Below, in pieces: positions 32,011-41,479 of a DNA stretch of 64,000 nucleotides; within the stretch, counting starts at the first letter, position 1, and every line of letters begins with the position of its first letter. The stretch lies in contig NZ_CAMFHB010000019.1 of assembly GCF_945952055.1 (NCBI RefSeq), positions 1 through 64,000 on the forward strand. Direction: 5' to 3'. Both the position numbers and the translations under genes were made by a program. Under the pieces are notes generated by a model. That model saw only the letters and a list, made by a program, of their open reading frames with translations. It was not told the DNA's origin and did no database searches. This DNA comes from an uncultured Alsobacter sp. (GTDB taxonomy: Bacteria > Pseudomonadota > Alphaproteobacteria > Rhizobiales > Beijerinckiaceae).

Positions 32011-33008
32011 GCACCGGCGATGCACTGGGCCGCCGCGGCCTCGTCCTGGCGGCCATCGTGGTGGCGCTCATCGTCCTGGTGGGGCTGCGCGCGCCGGTGT
32101 TCGTCACCCCGTCGAGCCTGCTGGGCGTCGTGACCGACACCTCCATGCTGTTCATGATGGTGCTGGCGCAGATGGCGGTGATCCTGACGCGCGGCATCGA
32201 CCTCTCCGTCGCGGCGAACCTCGCCCTCACCGGCATGATCGTGGCGCTCGTCTCGCGGGCCATGCCCGGGATCCCGATCCCGCTCGTCATCCTGCTCGCC
32301 GTCGTGACCGGCCTGGCACTGGGCCTCGTCAACGGCGCCCTGATCGCCGGCGTCGGCCTGCCGCCCATCGTGGTGACGCTCGGCACGCTGTCGATCTATC
32401 GCGGGCTCATCTTCGTGATCGCCGGCGGACAATGGGTCACCTCGCAGGGCATGTCCGAGGCGTTTCTCGCCTTTCCCAAGCTCACCGTGCTGGGGCTCTC
32501 CAGCCTCGTGTGGGTCGCGCTCGTGGTGAGCGCCGGCTTCTGGCTGTTCCTGGCCCGCACAACCGCCGGGCGGGGCCTCTACGCCGTCGGCGGCAACCCC
32601 GTGGCGGCACGCTTCTGCGGCATCGACCTGACGCGCCAGCAGCTTCTCGTCTACGCCCTCTCGGGCGCGGTTTCGGGCCTGTGCGGCTATCTCTGGGTCT
32701 CGCGCTACGGCATCGCCTATTCGGACATCGCGCTCGGCTTCGAGCTCACGGTCATCGCCGCCTGCGTCATCGGCGGGGTATCCATCGGCGGCGGCGTTGG
32801 CTCGGTGCCCGGCGCCCTCCTCGGCGCGCTTTTCCTGGGCGTGGTGGTCAACGCGCTGCCGGTCGTCAACGTCTCGCCCTTCTGGCAGATGGCCATCTCC
32901 GGCGCCGTGATCCTCGCCGCCGTCATCGTCAACACGCGGTCGGAACAGCGGGGCGGCAAGCTGATCCTGCCCGAAGCCCGGCGAGCCGGCAGGGGAGGAT
33001 CGCCATGA
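32007..33008 (+). CDS. rhaP: Rhamnose ABC transporter permease
   Basis: 333 residues with about nine hydrophobic spans, of the ribose-type permease family (RbsC-like). Typical segments are [20 protein letters not shown] and [20 protein letters not shown]. It overlaps both neighbours by ATGA, so translation with rhaT and rhaQ is coupled. It should form a heterodimeric channel with RhaQ. Confidence 0.92.
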   Translation: MSTGDALGRRGLVLAAIVVALIVLVGLRAPVFVTPSSLLGVVTDTSMLFMMVLAQMAVILTRGIDLSVAANLALTGMIVALVSRAMPGIPIPLVILLAVVTGLALGLVNGALIAGVGLPPIVVTLGTLSIYRGLIFVIAGGQWVTSQGMSEAFLAFPKLTVLGLSSLVWVALVVSAGFWLFLARTTAGRGLYAVGGNPVAARFCGIDLTRQQLLVYALSGAVSGLCGYLWVSRYGIAYSDIALGFELTVIAACVIGGVSIGGGVGSVPGALLGALFLGVVVNALPVVNVSPFWQMAISGAVILAAVIVNTRSEQRGGKLILPEARRAGRGGSP

Positions 33009-34027
33009 GCGACCAGGCGCAGGCGGGCTCGCGCTACGACGTCGCCGACCGGGCGGCCAGGAGCTGGGGAGAGCGGCTTACGAGCTGGGAGAGCATCCTG
33101 GCCCTGCTGCTCGTCGCCGTGTTCGTCGTCAACGGGCTCCTGTCTCCCTACTTCCTCGATCTCTTCAACCTCTCCGACGCGACGTTCAATTTCTCCGAGA
33201 AGGCTCTCGTCGCCCTGCCGATGGCGCTGCTCGTGCTGGTGCGCGAGATCGATCTCTCGGTCGCCGCCACGATCGCGCTCGCATCGCTGGCGATGGGCCT
33301 GTGTGCCGAGGCGGGCGCCGGCACGCCGGTGCTCATCCTGGTCGGGCTTTGCGTCGGGCTCGTCTGCGGCACGGCCAACGGGCTGCTGGTGACGGCCGTC
33401 GGGCTGCCGTCGATCGTGGTCACCATCGGCACCATGTCGCTGTTTCGCGGGATCGCGCAGGTGGTCCTCGGCGACCAGGCCGTGACGAAATATCCGTCGG
33501 GGCTCGGTGCCATCGGCCAGGGCTACCTCGTCGACATGCCGCCGGTGCCGCTGTCCTTCGCGTTGTTCCTGGCGGCCGCCGCGGTCGCCGCAGTGGTCCT
33601 GCACCGCACCGCTCTCGGGCGGCAGCTCTATGCCATCGGCAACAACCCGGTCGCCGCCCGCTTCTCCGGCGTGCCGGTCGATCGCATCCGCTTCGGGCTC
33701 TTCGCCGTGACGGGGCTGGTGTCCGGCCTTGCGGCGGTCCTGCTGACGGGGCGCATCGGGTCGACGCGTCCCAACATCGCCATGGGCTGGGAGCTCGAGA
33801 TCGTCACGATGGTCGTGCTCGGCGGCGTCTCCATTGCCGGCGGCGCCGGGACCGTCGGCGGCGTGGTCCTGGCCGTCTTCGTGCTCGGCTTCGCGACGTT
33901 CGGCCTGTCGCTGGTCAACGTCCCGGGCATCGTGATCAACATCCTGCTCGGCGTCCTGCTGGTCGCGGCCATCGCGGTCCCGGTCGTGGCAGGCCGGCTG
34001 ATGGGCCGGGCGCCGACCCGCGACTGA
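33005..34027 (+). CDS. rhaQ: Rhamnose ABC transporter permease
   Basis: 340 residues, second RbsC-like permease: [20 protein letters not shown] and [20 protein letters not shown] mark the family core, with [17 protein letters not shown] near the end. The N-terminal 30 residues are hydrophilic and cytoplasmic. It starts inside the rhaP stop and ends 11 bases before the mutarotase gene. The two permeases are clearly related to each other. Confidence 0.92.
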   Translation: MSDQAQAGSRYDVADRAARSWGERLTSWESILALLLVAVFVVNGLLSPYFLDLFNLSDATFNFSEKALVALPMALLVLVREIDLSVAATIALASLAMGLCAEAGAGTPVLILVGLCVGLVCGTANGLLVTAVGLPSIVVTIGTMSLFRGIAQVVLGDQAVTKYPSGLGAIGQGYLVDMPPVPLSFALFLAAAAVAAVVLHRTALGRQLYAIGNNPVAARFSGVPVDRIRFGLFAVTGLVSGLAAVLLTGRIGSTRPNIAMGWELEIVTMVVLGGVSIAGGAGTVGGVVLAVFVLGFATFGLSLVNVPGIVINILLGVLLVAAIAVPVVAGRLMGRAPTRD

Positions 34028-34038
34028 GGAGAGCCGTC

Positions 34039-34353
34039 ATGCAACGCCACGCCTTCAAGATGCAACTGGATCCCGGCCGCCGGGACGAATACCGCCGCCG
34101 GCACGACGAGATCTGGCCCGAGCTGGTGCATCTGCTGCGCCAGGCGGGCATCTCGAACTATTCGATCTGGCTCGACGAGGAGACGCACGTCCTGTTCGGC
34201 TACCTGGAACGCCGGGACGACCACGGCATGGACGCGCTGCCCGATCACCCCGTGATGAAGCGCTGGTGGCAGCACATGAAGGACGTGATGCGCACGAACC
34301 CCGACGGCTCGCCGGTGGCCGAGCCGCTGCTGCCCGTCTTCTACCTGGCATGA
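34039..34353 (+). CDS. rhaU: L-rhamnose mutarotase
   Basis: 104 residues, standard size for the RhaM/RhaU family. It interconverts the alpha and beta anomers of L-rhamnose so that the isomerase has its preferred form. The N-terminus [20 protein letters not shown] places Tyr18 and His22 at the positions known as catalytic in E. coli RhaM, and WWQHM near the end is also family-typical. GAGGAGAG precedes the start, and the stop overlaps the kinase start by ATGA. Confidence 0.94.
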   Translation: MQRHAFKMQLDPGRRDEYRRRHDEIWPELVHLLRQAGISNYSIWLDEETHVLFGYLERRDDHGMDALPDHPVMKRWWQHMKDVMRTNPDGSPVAEPLLPVFYLA

Positions 34354-35732
34354 CCATGGCTCCCGCCGAAGAGCGCGCCATCGCCGTCCTCGACGTCGGC
34401 AAGACGAACGTGAAGGCGGCCCTGTTCGACAGGGACGGCTCGATCCTGGCGGAACGGGGCATGCCGAACCGGGTGGTCGGGACCGGTCCCTATCCCCATG
34501 CCGACGTGGACGCGATTTGGGCCTTTGCCCTCGCGGCCCTGCGGGAGCTCGACGGGCTGCGCCGGATCGGCGATCTCGTGGTCACGACCCATGGCGCGTC
34601 CGGCGCGCTCGTCGGCGACGATGGCCTCGTCCTGCCCGTCATGGACTACGAGTGGGACGGGCCGGCGACCCTGGCCACGTACGACGCGCAGCGCCCGCCT
34701 TTTTCCGAAACGTTCTCCCCGCCGATGCCGGTGGGCCTCAATCTGGCGCGGCAGGTGGCCTGGCAGCAGGACCACCGGCCCGAGGCCTTCGCCCGGGCCC
34801 GCTGGCTCCTGGCCTATCCGCAATACTGGTCCTGGCGCCTGTCCGGCGTCGCGGCGACCGAGGTGACCTCGCTCGGGTGCCACACGGATCTGTGGGCTCC
34901 CTTCGCCGACCGTCCGTCCTCGCTGGTCGAGCGGCGCGGCTGGGTCCGCCTCCTGCCGCCCAGGCGCGACGCCTGGGACGTCCTGGGCCCGGTGACGCCG
35001 GAGGTCGCCGCGGCGACGGGCCTGGCACCGGATGTTCGTGTGCGCGTCGGCATCCACGATTCCAACGCCTCGCTGCTTCCCCACCTCGCCGACACGCCGG
35101 CCCCGTTCACCGTCGTCTCGACGGGCACCTGGGTCATTCTCATGGCGGTCGGCGCGCCGTTGGCGGCGCTGGATCCGGCGGCCGACATGCTCGTGAACGT
35201 GGCCGCGAGCGGCGCGCCGGTCCCGACGGCCCGGTTCATGGGCGGCCGCGAATACGCGGCCCTCGCCGGCGAGGGGGCTTCCCTGCCGGATCTCGCCGAC
35301 ATCGAGGCCGTCATCCGCGCCGGCACGCTCGCGGTGCCCTGCTTCTCCCCGCAGGGCGGCCCCTATGCCGCGCATGCCGGGCGCATCGAGGGACCCTCCC
35401 CGGGGACACCGGAGGGGCGAGCGGCGCTGGCGACGCTCTATTCCGCGCTGATGACCGACGACCTCCTGAATCGGCTCGGCGCCACGGCCGGGCCCCTCGT
35501 CGTGGAGGGCCGGTTCGCGAGCAACCCCGCCTTTGGCGCACTTCTCGCCGCGCTGCGGCCCGACCAGCAGGTGCTGGCCGCGCCCGACACGGCGGGCACG
35601 GCGCTGGGCGCGGCCCTGCTCGCGTCCTGGCCCTCGCCCCAGCGCGTCGCCGCGCGTCATCTCTTGGCGCCCGCCACCCTCGACGGCCTCGCCGCGTGCC
35701 GGGAGCGATGGCGCAGCCTGCTACCGCGCTGA
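34350..35732 (+). CDS. rhaK: Rhamnulokinase-type FGGY kinase
   Basis: 460 residues of the FGGY carbohydrate kinase family: phosphate-binding [16 protein letters not shown] at the N-terminus, a hinge with the substrate Asp in [14 protein letters not shown], and [11 protein letters not shown] for the second ATP-binding motif. It should phosphorylate L-rhamnulose to rhamnulose-1-phosphate for the aldolase. In R. leguminosarum RhaK is also needed for transport activity of the ABC importer. Start ATG 34350 overlaps the mutarotase stop. Last gene of the rhaRSTPQUK run; no clear terminator seen after it. Confidence 0.9.
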   Translation: MTMAPAEERAIAVLDVGKTNVKAALFDRDGSILAERGMPNRVVGTGPYPHADVDAIWAFALAALRELDGLRRIGDLVVTTHGASGALVGDDGLVLPVMDYEWDGPATLATYDAQRPPFSETFSPPMPVGLNLARQVAWQQDHRPEAFARARWLLAYPQYWSWRLSGVAATEVTSLGCHTDLWAPFADRPSSLVERRGWVRLLPPRRDAWDVLGPVTPEVAAATGLAPDVRVRVGIHDSNASLLPHLADTPAPFTVVSTGTWVILMAVGAPLAALDPAADMLVNVAASGAPVPTARFMGGREYAALAGEGASLPDLADIEAVIRAGTLAVPCFSPQGGPYAAHAGRIEGPSPGTPEGRAALATLYSALMTDDLLNRLGATAGPLVVEGRFASNPAFGALLAALRPDQQVLAAPDTAGTALGAALLASWPSPQRVAARHLLAPATLDGLAACRERWRSLLPR

Positions 35733-35835
35733 AGGCGTGCCGCCCGCGGTTGATCGGAGCGCGCCTCGGACGGCGGGTCAGACCACGTCAAACATTGCGA
35801 CTTGCAATTGCATCATTGGTAGTTTGCAATCTGCG

Positions 35836-35851
35836 TTAAGGGTTGCTTAAC
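35836..35851 (+). promoter_or_regulatory. Perfect CtrA-type box
   Basis: TTAAGGGTTGCTTAAC is an exact TTAA-N7-TTAAC match to the CtrA binding consensus, 52 bases before the start of the large exported protein. It also forms a GTTAAG/CTTAAC inverted repeat (35835-35851). An AT-rich stretch with two TTGCAAT repeats lies just upstream, consistent with a promoter region. Confidence 0.6.
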
Positions 35852-35902
35852 CGAGCACGGCTCCTTCGCGCCCGTGCCCGGCCATGATGGACATGACGTG
35901 GC

Positions 35903-38900
35903 ATGACAGTCTTCAAGCTTTCCGCGCGCCGGCGCATCGTCGGCGTCCTCACCCTCGCGGCAACCTTGGCCTGGCCTCTCGCCACGATGCCTGGACCCGC
36001 GCAGGCCCAGAACGTCTTCGATTTCTTCGGGCTCCAGCACGGTTCTGGCCGCGGGGCACCCGCACCCCGCGCCCGCGAGCCCGCCACGACACCCGAGCAG
36101 CGCATGGCGGTGCAGCGAGTCCTGGCCTCGCTGCGCTTCTACCAGGGCAGCATCGACGGCGAGTTCAGCGGCCGGACGCGCGGCGCGATCATGAGCTTCC
36201 AGGAGGACATCGGCGAGGCCGCGACGGGCCGCCTGACGCCGCGCCAATTGCAGATGCTGCTGAAGCGCGCGGAGTCCCTGCCCGGCGGTGAGGCGCTGGC
36301 GCAAGGCGGAGGCGGAGGGCTTCCTGCGCTGGACGGCCCCGGTTCACCGCCTCGCGGCGAGCCGTATCGCGAGCCCCCTCCACTGGACCTGTCGGGATTG
36401 GCCAACGGGCCAAGGCAGGCCCCCGCTCCGGGTGGAGCGGTGCCTGCGTCCGGGCAGGCCGTCGTTCAGGATCGCGATGCCGGTTTCCTGACGGCCCAGC
36501 AGAAGTTGCAGTTCAACCGGGAGATCCTCAGGCGCATTGTCGGGGGTGCGCCGGACATCCTCGACGATACCAACGCGATGGCGAGTTTCCTGCGCAACTC
36601 CGCGGACATGCGCTACGCCGCCTGGCCCGATCCCGTGCTGGCCGATCTCGGCAAGAAACTTCGGGAGGGCAACGAGTTCGAGCAGAACCGTGTCCTCGCC
36701 GCCGCCAAGGTCTTTCTGCGCGAGCGCGCCACGAAGGATCCTCTGGATGTCGTCATGATCCGGCGCGGCACGTTGCGCGCGTACGATGGGAGCAAACAGG
36801 CCTTTCCGATCGATCCCAGCCTCGAGCGGGTTCAGCAACTCACGCTGAATCCAGGTGCGTTGTCCTCCTTGCGGGCAGAGTTCGAAGCTCCGTTGGACGC
36901 GGTCTCGGTTCCCGTTCCCCCGGAGCAAGCAGAAGCACTGCTCCAACGCTTCGGGAGCAGCCGCCTGGTCGATGTCGTGGTGGAGTATCGGCTGCAGGAT
37001 TTCACGTCGGAGGATCGCTACTCGACCCGAGCCACAGCCGTTCCCAAGAAGATCTCGGTTCGTCAGGCGCCGGCGGCTCCCGATGCGAAGCTCGGGCCGG
37101 TCATTTTCGAGAAGGTGATCCAGGCGCCAGACCAGCCGGCACTGCCGGCGGAGGCGACTCCGGTCGCCAAGGCGATCGATTCATGGCGCAACATGGGAGC
37201 CGTCGTGCAGAACGACAGCGTTCTGCTGCGCTCCTGGACTGAAGACAAGCGAGCTCTCGATCGTTCGCTCGTTGCCTTGACCCTGGCCCGTGGCGGCAAT
37301 GCAGTGGAGACCGTCTGGAACATCACCGCGCTGTCCAGTGCGATCATGTCGCGCGACCAGCTGAACGGCATGATCGGTTTCGACTTCAGGAACGCCAAGG
37401 CCGTCGGGGCGGCCAATCGCGACGAATTCGCGAAGCGTGACGTGGTCCAGAGATTCAAGAAGGCCTACTGGCCGCAACTCCAGAGGATCAGCCCCCAGCT
37501 CCCCGTCAACATGCGCTTTGTCCACCTCGTCGGGCTGGGAAAGTATGACTTCAACGGTCGGGCCTTCCCCATCACCGGGACCAGTAGCGGGGGCTATGGT
37601 GCCGACAACAGGGGCAACAGGATCGTCTTGAGTCTCGACGGTCTGAGAACCCCCGTCATCACCGACCTGACGCAGTTGCCTCGCTCCATCGCCCTGACCG
37701 AGAACGATGCCCGTGGCCTCAGTTCCCGCATCAGGCCGACGGAGTCTGGTGGATACTCGGTGTATCTGGCCTACGACCTCGAACTGACCGACATCGTCGA
37801 TCCGTATCCCAACAGCTCGGGCAGCGGGACCGAGGATCGGTTTCCCGATGTGCGCTATTCGTTCAGACCGACGGCGCAGCGCTCGCTCGTAGCCTCCATC
37901 AAGAAGCTCGCCTTCTACGAGGATAGCGGCCTGACGCGGCTGATCCAGGAGGTCTCCCTCGACGATCTCGTCACACGCGAGAAGCAGGACGCTCTGCCGA
38001 AGATCGCGCTCGGTCCTGCCGAGCGCGCCAGCCTGTACGGGCTGATCAACGTGGCTGCCCGGAGCGGGGCAGGGCCCGACTTCGTGCCGGCCGCGGCATG
38101 GCGACTGATGCGCAATCGCAGCGTCAGCGAGTTCGATCGCGAGAAGGTCCATACCGCGCTCGTCGCCGAGATCGCGAGGGACGCACCGGCTCCCAATGCC
38201 GACCTCATCCTGTCCGGGTCCATCAGATTGGGCCAGTACGACAGGGGGGGCTTCCCGATCATCGACGCGCCCATGGCCTACGACCGTCCGGCGAACGTGT
38301 CCGCCGACAATTTCATCACGTCCCAGATCAGCAACCCTGAAGCCTTGCTGCGATTGCCGGCCAGCGAAGCGCTCGGCCGCGACCTCGTCTCGTTGACCAC
38401 CGGCACGGATCGCCGCCTCCCGGCCTTGTTCCGCGTCCGCGTCACGGATGTGAGCCGGACCAACACGACGTCGGGCGTCGAGGCGAAGCTGACCTTGGAG
38501 CTTCAAGAGTTCACCGTGGTGCACCCGCGCGATCCTCGGCGGGGCCTGGTCACCGTCCCGGCAGCGAATGTGAGCGAAGGCGTTCCCGCGACCACGCCGC
38601 CCGACCGGGTGGCGCTGGCCAGCACTCCAACCCGCGTCCTGCTGAACCAGGACAGTCTCACGCTCATGATGTTGAAGACGGGTTTGCTCACCAGCGACGA
38701 CACCCTGCTGAAAGGGCTGATGGCGCAGCGCTGGAAGGAGGAAAACCCGGGCTATGACCAAGGCCCAAGCGCGCCGCCACTGAGCTGGGGGCGGTTCTTC
38801 CCCGCCGGGTATCGCGCGCTGACCGACGCTGACATCGAGCGGTTCCTTCCCAGCTTCCGCCGCTGGAACGAACTGCGCGTGGCCGCGCTGCCGCCGCGCC

Positions 38901-40168
38901 TCACGTTCCGCTGGACGACGGGGGACGGCAGGGAGGGGTTCGGCACACATATGGGCTTGAGCAATCTTGTCGAGCGCTTCGGCCTCGCCAAGCAGACCTC
39001 GCCTTCCGTGATCCCGACCCCCATCCATCTGCGACAGGAACGGGATCCGAATGCGACGGGATTCATCGGAACGGTCTTCGCGTTTTCGCGTCGGGGGTCC
39101 GCTTCGGCCGACGACGCGGAGGCCGTCGTCAACATCCCCGACATGCCGGGGCCCCGTCTGACCGGCTACGACGTTGGCGGCTACGAGTTCTTCGCCGACC
39201 TCGACATCAAGTCGGTGTCCGTCGAGACGGGAGGAAAAGGGCGCGCGCTCCTTCTCATCGATACCGAGCCCCGGGAAGCTCGCTGGTGGAGCTACAAGAC
39301 CGCGGTCGTCCTCCGACAGCTACTTGCTCGTATTCCGGTGGCCGGCGGCCCCACGTCCTTCGACTGGTCCACGGTGGCCGTCAAGGACACTCGGCCTCTC
39401 GTCGAAAAGCCGGCGCCCGGGAGTGGCAATGCCGCATCCGCTCCCGTCGCTCCGACGCTGCCCGCGGAGCCCTACGACATCCTCGGCGTCAAGCTCGGCA
39501 TGGATCTGGCGGAGGCCGAAAAGATCGTCGGTGAGACGATGGAGGTCGGCGCCCGCCTGGCTGTGCGGTCCAGCGTCGCCACGCTGTCTGTCTATCGCAG
39601 CGGCACCGTTCTGGTGAGAAAAGACAAGCAGGAATACGTGTTCCTCATGACGGAGCCGGAGCGCTCGCGCACGAAGGTCCTGGCCATCGGGCGCTATGTC
39701 TATTTCGGATTGGGGGCCTTCGACAAAGCGGAGTTCGCCGCCACATTGGCCAAGAAGTACGGTGCGCCCACGCCGGTTCAGGACCAGTTCACCCATTGGG
39801 TCCAGTCCGGAAGGGTTTCTGCCGGAAGTGCCTGCCTGGGCGTTCTCGGAACGCAGGCCGACGTGGCCTGGAAAGACGACGCGGGCAACGTGGTGGATCC
39901 TCGGTCGATGGCTTTCGACAGCGCGCCGGCCAGTTTCCGGGGACCTGCATCCGTTCCCTGGCTAGGCTTGCGCGTGCTCGACATGTCGCAGCTGGCGCTC
40001 TACCGGCCATGCGGCCCGACTGTCACCTCGTGGACCGGCGGGGTCAATGCCCGGGTGGACGAGTTCGCCATCTGGCTGTCGGATCCGAAGGCCTACACCG
40101 ACATTCTCACCGGCCCCAATGCGGCGCCCCAGGCGGAGCAGAAGACCATCCCTCAGCTCAAGCTCTGA
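35903..40168 (+). CDS. Very large exported protein with peptidoglycan-binding domain, otherwise unknown
   Basis: 1421 residues. Residues 1-35 are a signal peptide ending PGPAQA. Residues about 62-118 are a PG_binding_1 module (EQRMAVQRVLASLRFYQGSI, then GRTRGAIMSFQE and LTPRQLQMLL). A Gly/Pro-rich linker follows to about 190. The remaining 1200 residues match nothing I know. They contain repeated strand-rich stretches (LVDVVVEYRLQDF, YSVYLAYDLELTDIVD, KLTLELQEFTVVHP) and a C-terminal module of about 110 residues opening YDILGVKLGMDLAEAEKIVG. No membrane anchor is seen after the signal peptide, so it is probably periplasmic and wall-attached. By eye 36.5-39.2 kb is less GC-rich than its neighbours. 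The start has no strong ribosome site but gives a good signal peptide. Confidence 0.8.
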   Translation: MTVFKLSARRRIVGVLTLAATLAWPLATMPGPAQAQNVFDFFGLQHGSGRGAPAPRAREPATTPEQRMAVQRVLASLRFYQGSIDGEFSGRTRGAIMSFQEDIGEAATGRLTPRQLQMLLKRAESLPGGEALAQGGGGGLPALDGPGSPPRGEPYREPPPLDLSGLANGPRQAPAPGGAVPASGQAVVQDRDAGFLTAQQKLQFNREILRRIVGGAPDILDDTNAMASFLRNSADMRYAAWPDPVLADLGKKLREGNEFEQNRVLAAAKVFLRERATKDPLDVVMIRRGTLRAYDGSKQAFPIDPSLERVQQLTLNPGALSSLRAEFEAPLDAVSVPVPPEQAEALLQRFGSSRLVDVVVEYRLQDFTSEDRYSTRATAVPKKISVRQAPAAPDAKLGPVIFEKVIQAPDQPALPAEATPVAKAIDSWRNMGAVVQNDSVLLRSWTEDKRALDRSLVALTLARGGNAVETVWNITALSSAIMSRDQLNGMIGFDFRNAKAVGAANRDEFAKRDVVQRFKKAYWPQLQRISPQLPVNMRFVHLVGLGKYDFNGRAFPITGTSSGGYGADNRGNRIVLSLDGLRTPVITDLTQLPRSIALTENDARGLSSRIRPTESGGYSVYLAYDLELTDIVDPYPNSSGSGTEDRFPDVRYSFRPTAQRSLVASIKKLAFYEDSGLTRLIQEVSLDDLVTREKQDALPKIALGPAERASLYGLINVAARSGAGPDFVPAAAWRLMRNRSVSEFDREKVHTALVAEIARDAPAPNADLILSGSIRLGQYDRGGFPIIDAPMAYDRPANVSADNFITSQISNPEALLRLPASEALGRDLVSLTTGTDRRLPALFRVRVTDVSRTNTTSGVEAKLTLELQEFTVVHPRDPRRGLVTVPAANVSEGVPATTPPDRVALASTPTRVLLNQDSLTLMMLKTGLLTSDDTLLKGLMAQRWKEENPGYDQGPSAPPLSWGRFFPAGYRALTDADIERFLPSFRRWNELRVAALPPRLTFRWTTGDGREGFGTHMGLSNLVERFGLAKQTSPSVIPTPIHLRQERDPNATGFIGTVFAFSRRGSASADDAEAVVNIPDMPGPRLTGYDVGGYEFFADLDIKSVSVETGGKGRALLLIDTEPREARWWSYKTAVVLRQLLARIPVAGGPTSFDWSTVAVKDTRPLVEKPAPGSGNAASAPVAPTLPAEPYDILGVKLGMDLAEAEKIVGETMEVGARLAVRSSVATLSVYRSGTVLVRKDKQEYVFLMTEPERSRTKVLAIGRYVYFGLGAFDKAEFAATLAKKYGAPTPVQDQFTHWVQSGRVSAGSACLGVLGTQADVAWKDDAGNVVDPRSMAFDSAPASFRGPASVPWLGLRVLDMSQLALYRPCGPTVTSWTGGVNARVDEFAIWLSDPKAYTDILTGPNAAPQAEQKTIPQLKL

Positions 40169-40295
40169 CGCTCGGCGGCGATGCGGGCCAGCCGGCGGAT
40201 GTCCCGTCCGACCGGATCCGCCGCGTGCGCACCGCCGCGAGACCGGCCAGCCCCCACGCGTTCATCGTCCTCGCCGTTGCCATCTCTCGCGAACT

Positions 40296-40315
40296 CGCCC
40301 CGTCATGACGGGGCG
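40296..40315. other. Perfect 20-base palindrome
   Basis: CGCCCCGTCATGACGGGGCG, in the 189-base gap between the large exported protein and the TRAP-type binding protein. As RNA it would make a short, very stable hairpin and could end the first transcript. GTTAAC follows it directly. No T-run. Confidence 0.55.
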
Positions 40316-40357
40316 TTAACCAGACGACGTTACGCTCACGGTCCCTGAGAGGCCGGA

Positions 40358-41449
40358 GTGAAAACCGTTCCCATGGCGTGGATCCAACGGCTCGCATGCT
40401 CACTGGCTGCCTTGGCGGCCTTTGCGCTCGGCGGCCAGGCCGCCGCAACCGAGCTGCGCGTCATCGGCGGACTGGCCGGTGTGAACCAGTACGTGCACCT
40501 GGAAGAGCCCTTCTGGCGCGACGACCTTCCGCGGCTGAGCAAGGGGCGCCTCTCGGCGAAGATCTCGCCCTTCGACCGCAGCGGCCTGAAGGCGCAGGAG
40601 ATGCTCCAGCTCATGAAGATGGGCATCGTCGAGTTCGGCACCGCGATCCTGAGCGTCGTCGATTCGGAGGACCCCGAACTCGCGGCGATCGATCTCTCGG
40701 GCCTGAACCCGGACATGGCGTCCCTCAAGCGCTCCGTGGCCGCCTTTCGGCCGGCCCTCGAGGCCCGCCTGCGGGAGCGCTACAACGTGCAGCTCCTGGC
40801 GGTCTATGCCTATCCCGCGCAGGTGCTCTTCTGCACCGGCACCTTCTCCGGCCTGAACGATCTGGCGGGGCGCAAGGTCCGCACGTCCTCGGTCAGCCAG
40901 TCCGACATGTTCGCCGCGCTGGGGGCCATTCCCACGGTCGTGCCGTTCGCCCAGATGCCCGACGCCGTGCGCCGCAAGGTCGTCGACTGTGCCGTCACCG
41001 GAACCCTGAGCGGCAACGAAGTCGGCCTCGCCGACGTGAGCACCCATCTGCACGGGCTGCCCATCAACTGGGGCGTTTCGATCTTCGGCGTGAACGCGGC
41101 CGCCTGGAAAGCGCTCGACGAAAAGGACCGGGTGCTGATCGCCGACGCCGTGCAGGCGCTGGAGACCCGCATCTGGCAGTCGGCCGAGCGCGACACCATG
41201 ACGGGCCTCTACTGCAACACCGGAGATGCCCGCTGCAGCGGGGTGAGCGCGAAGTCGCTGGCCCTCGTCCCGGCCTCGAAGGAGGACGGGAAGGTGGTAC
41301 GCAAGGTGTTCGTGGAGTCCGTCCTGCCCCGTTGGGCCGCCCGTTGCGGGTCGTCCTGCGCCAAGACGTGGAACGGGACGCTTCCCGCCGCGACCGGCAT
41401 TCGTTTCGACGAGCGCGGCATCCCCGCCGCCGCCGATCCGTCGAACTAG
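40358..41449 (+). CDS. Orphan TRAP-type (DctP family) periplasmic binding protein
   Basis: 363 residues with a signal peptide ending near GGQAAA. The fold segments resemble DctP-family TRAP solute receptors: LSKGRLSAKISPFD, GLNDLAGRKVRTSSVSQSDM, GVSIFGVNAAAWKAL with the usual helix AVQALETRIW. No TRAP membrane subunits are nearby. The C-terminus carries two Cys pairs (CNTGDARC and CGSSC), unusual for the family and suggestive of disulfides or metal. The start is GTG at 40358 after GAGAGG; an ATG at 40373 is possible. The next gene, 30 bases on, is a chemoreceptor, so it may present a ligand to that receptor. Confidence 0.78.
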   Translation: MKTVPMAWIQRLACSLAALAAFALGGQAAATELRVIGGLAGVNQYVHLEEPFWRDDLPRLSKGRLSAKISPFDRSGLKAQEMLQLMKMGIVEFGTAILSVVDSEDPELAAIDLSGLNPDMASLKRSVAAFRPALEARLRERYNVQLLAVYAYPAQVLFCTGTFSGLNDLAGRKVRTSSVSQSDMFAALGAIPTVVPFAQMPDAVRRKVVDCAVTGTLSGNEVGLADVSTHLHGLPINWGVSIFGVNAAAWKALDEKDRVLIADAVQALETRIWQSAERDTMTGLYCNTGDARCSGVSAKSLALVPASKEDGKVVRKVFVESVLPRWAARCGSSCAKTWNGTLPAATGIRFDERGIPAAADPSN

Positions 41450-41479
41450 GCCAGCCCGGGCGCAGGAGGAACGAGGGTC

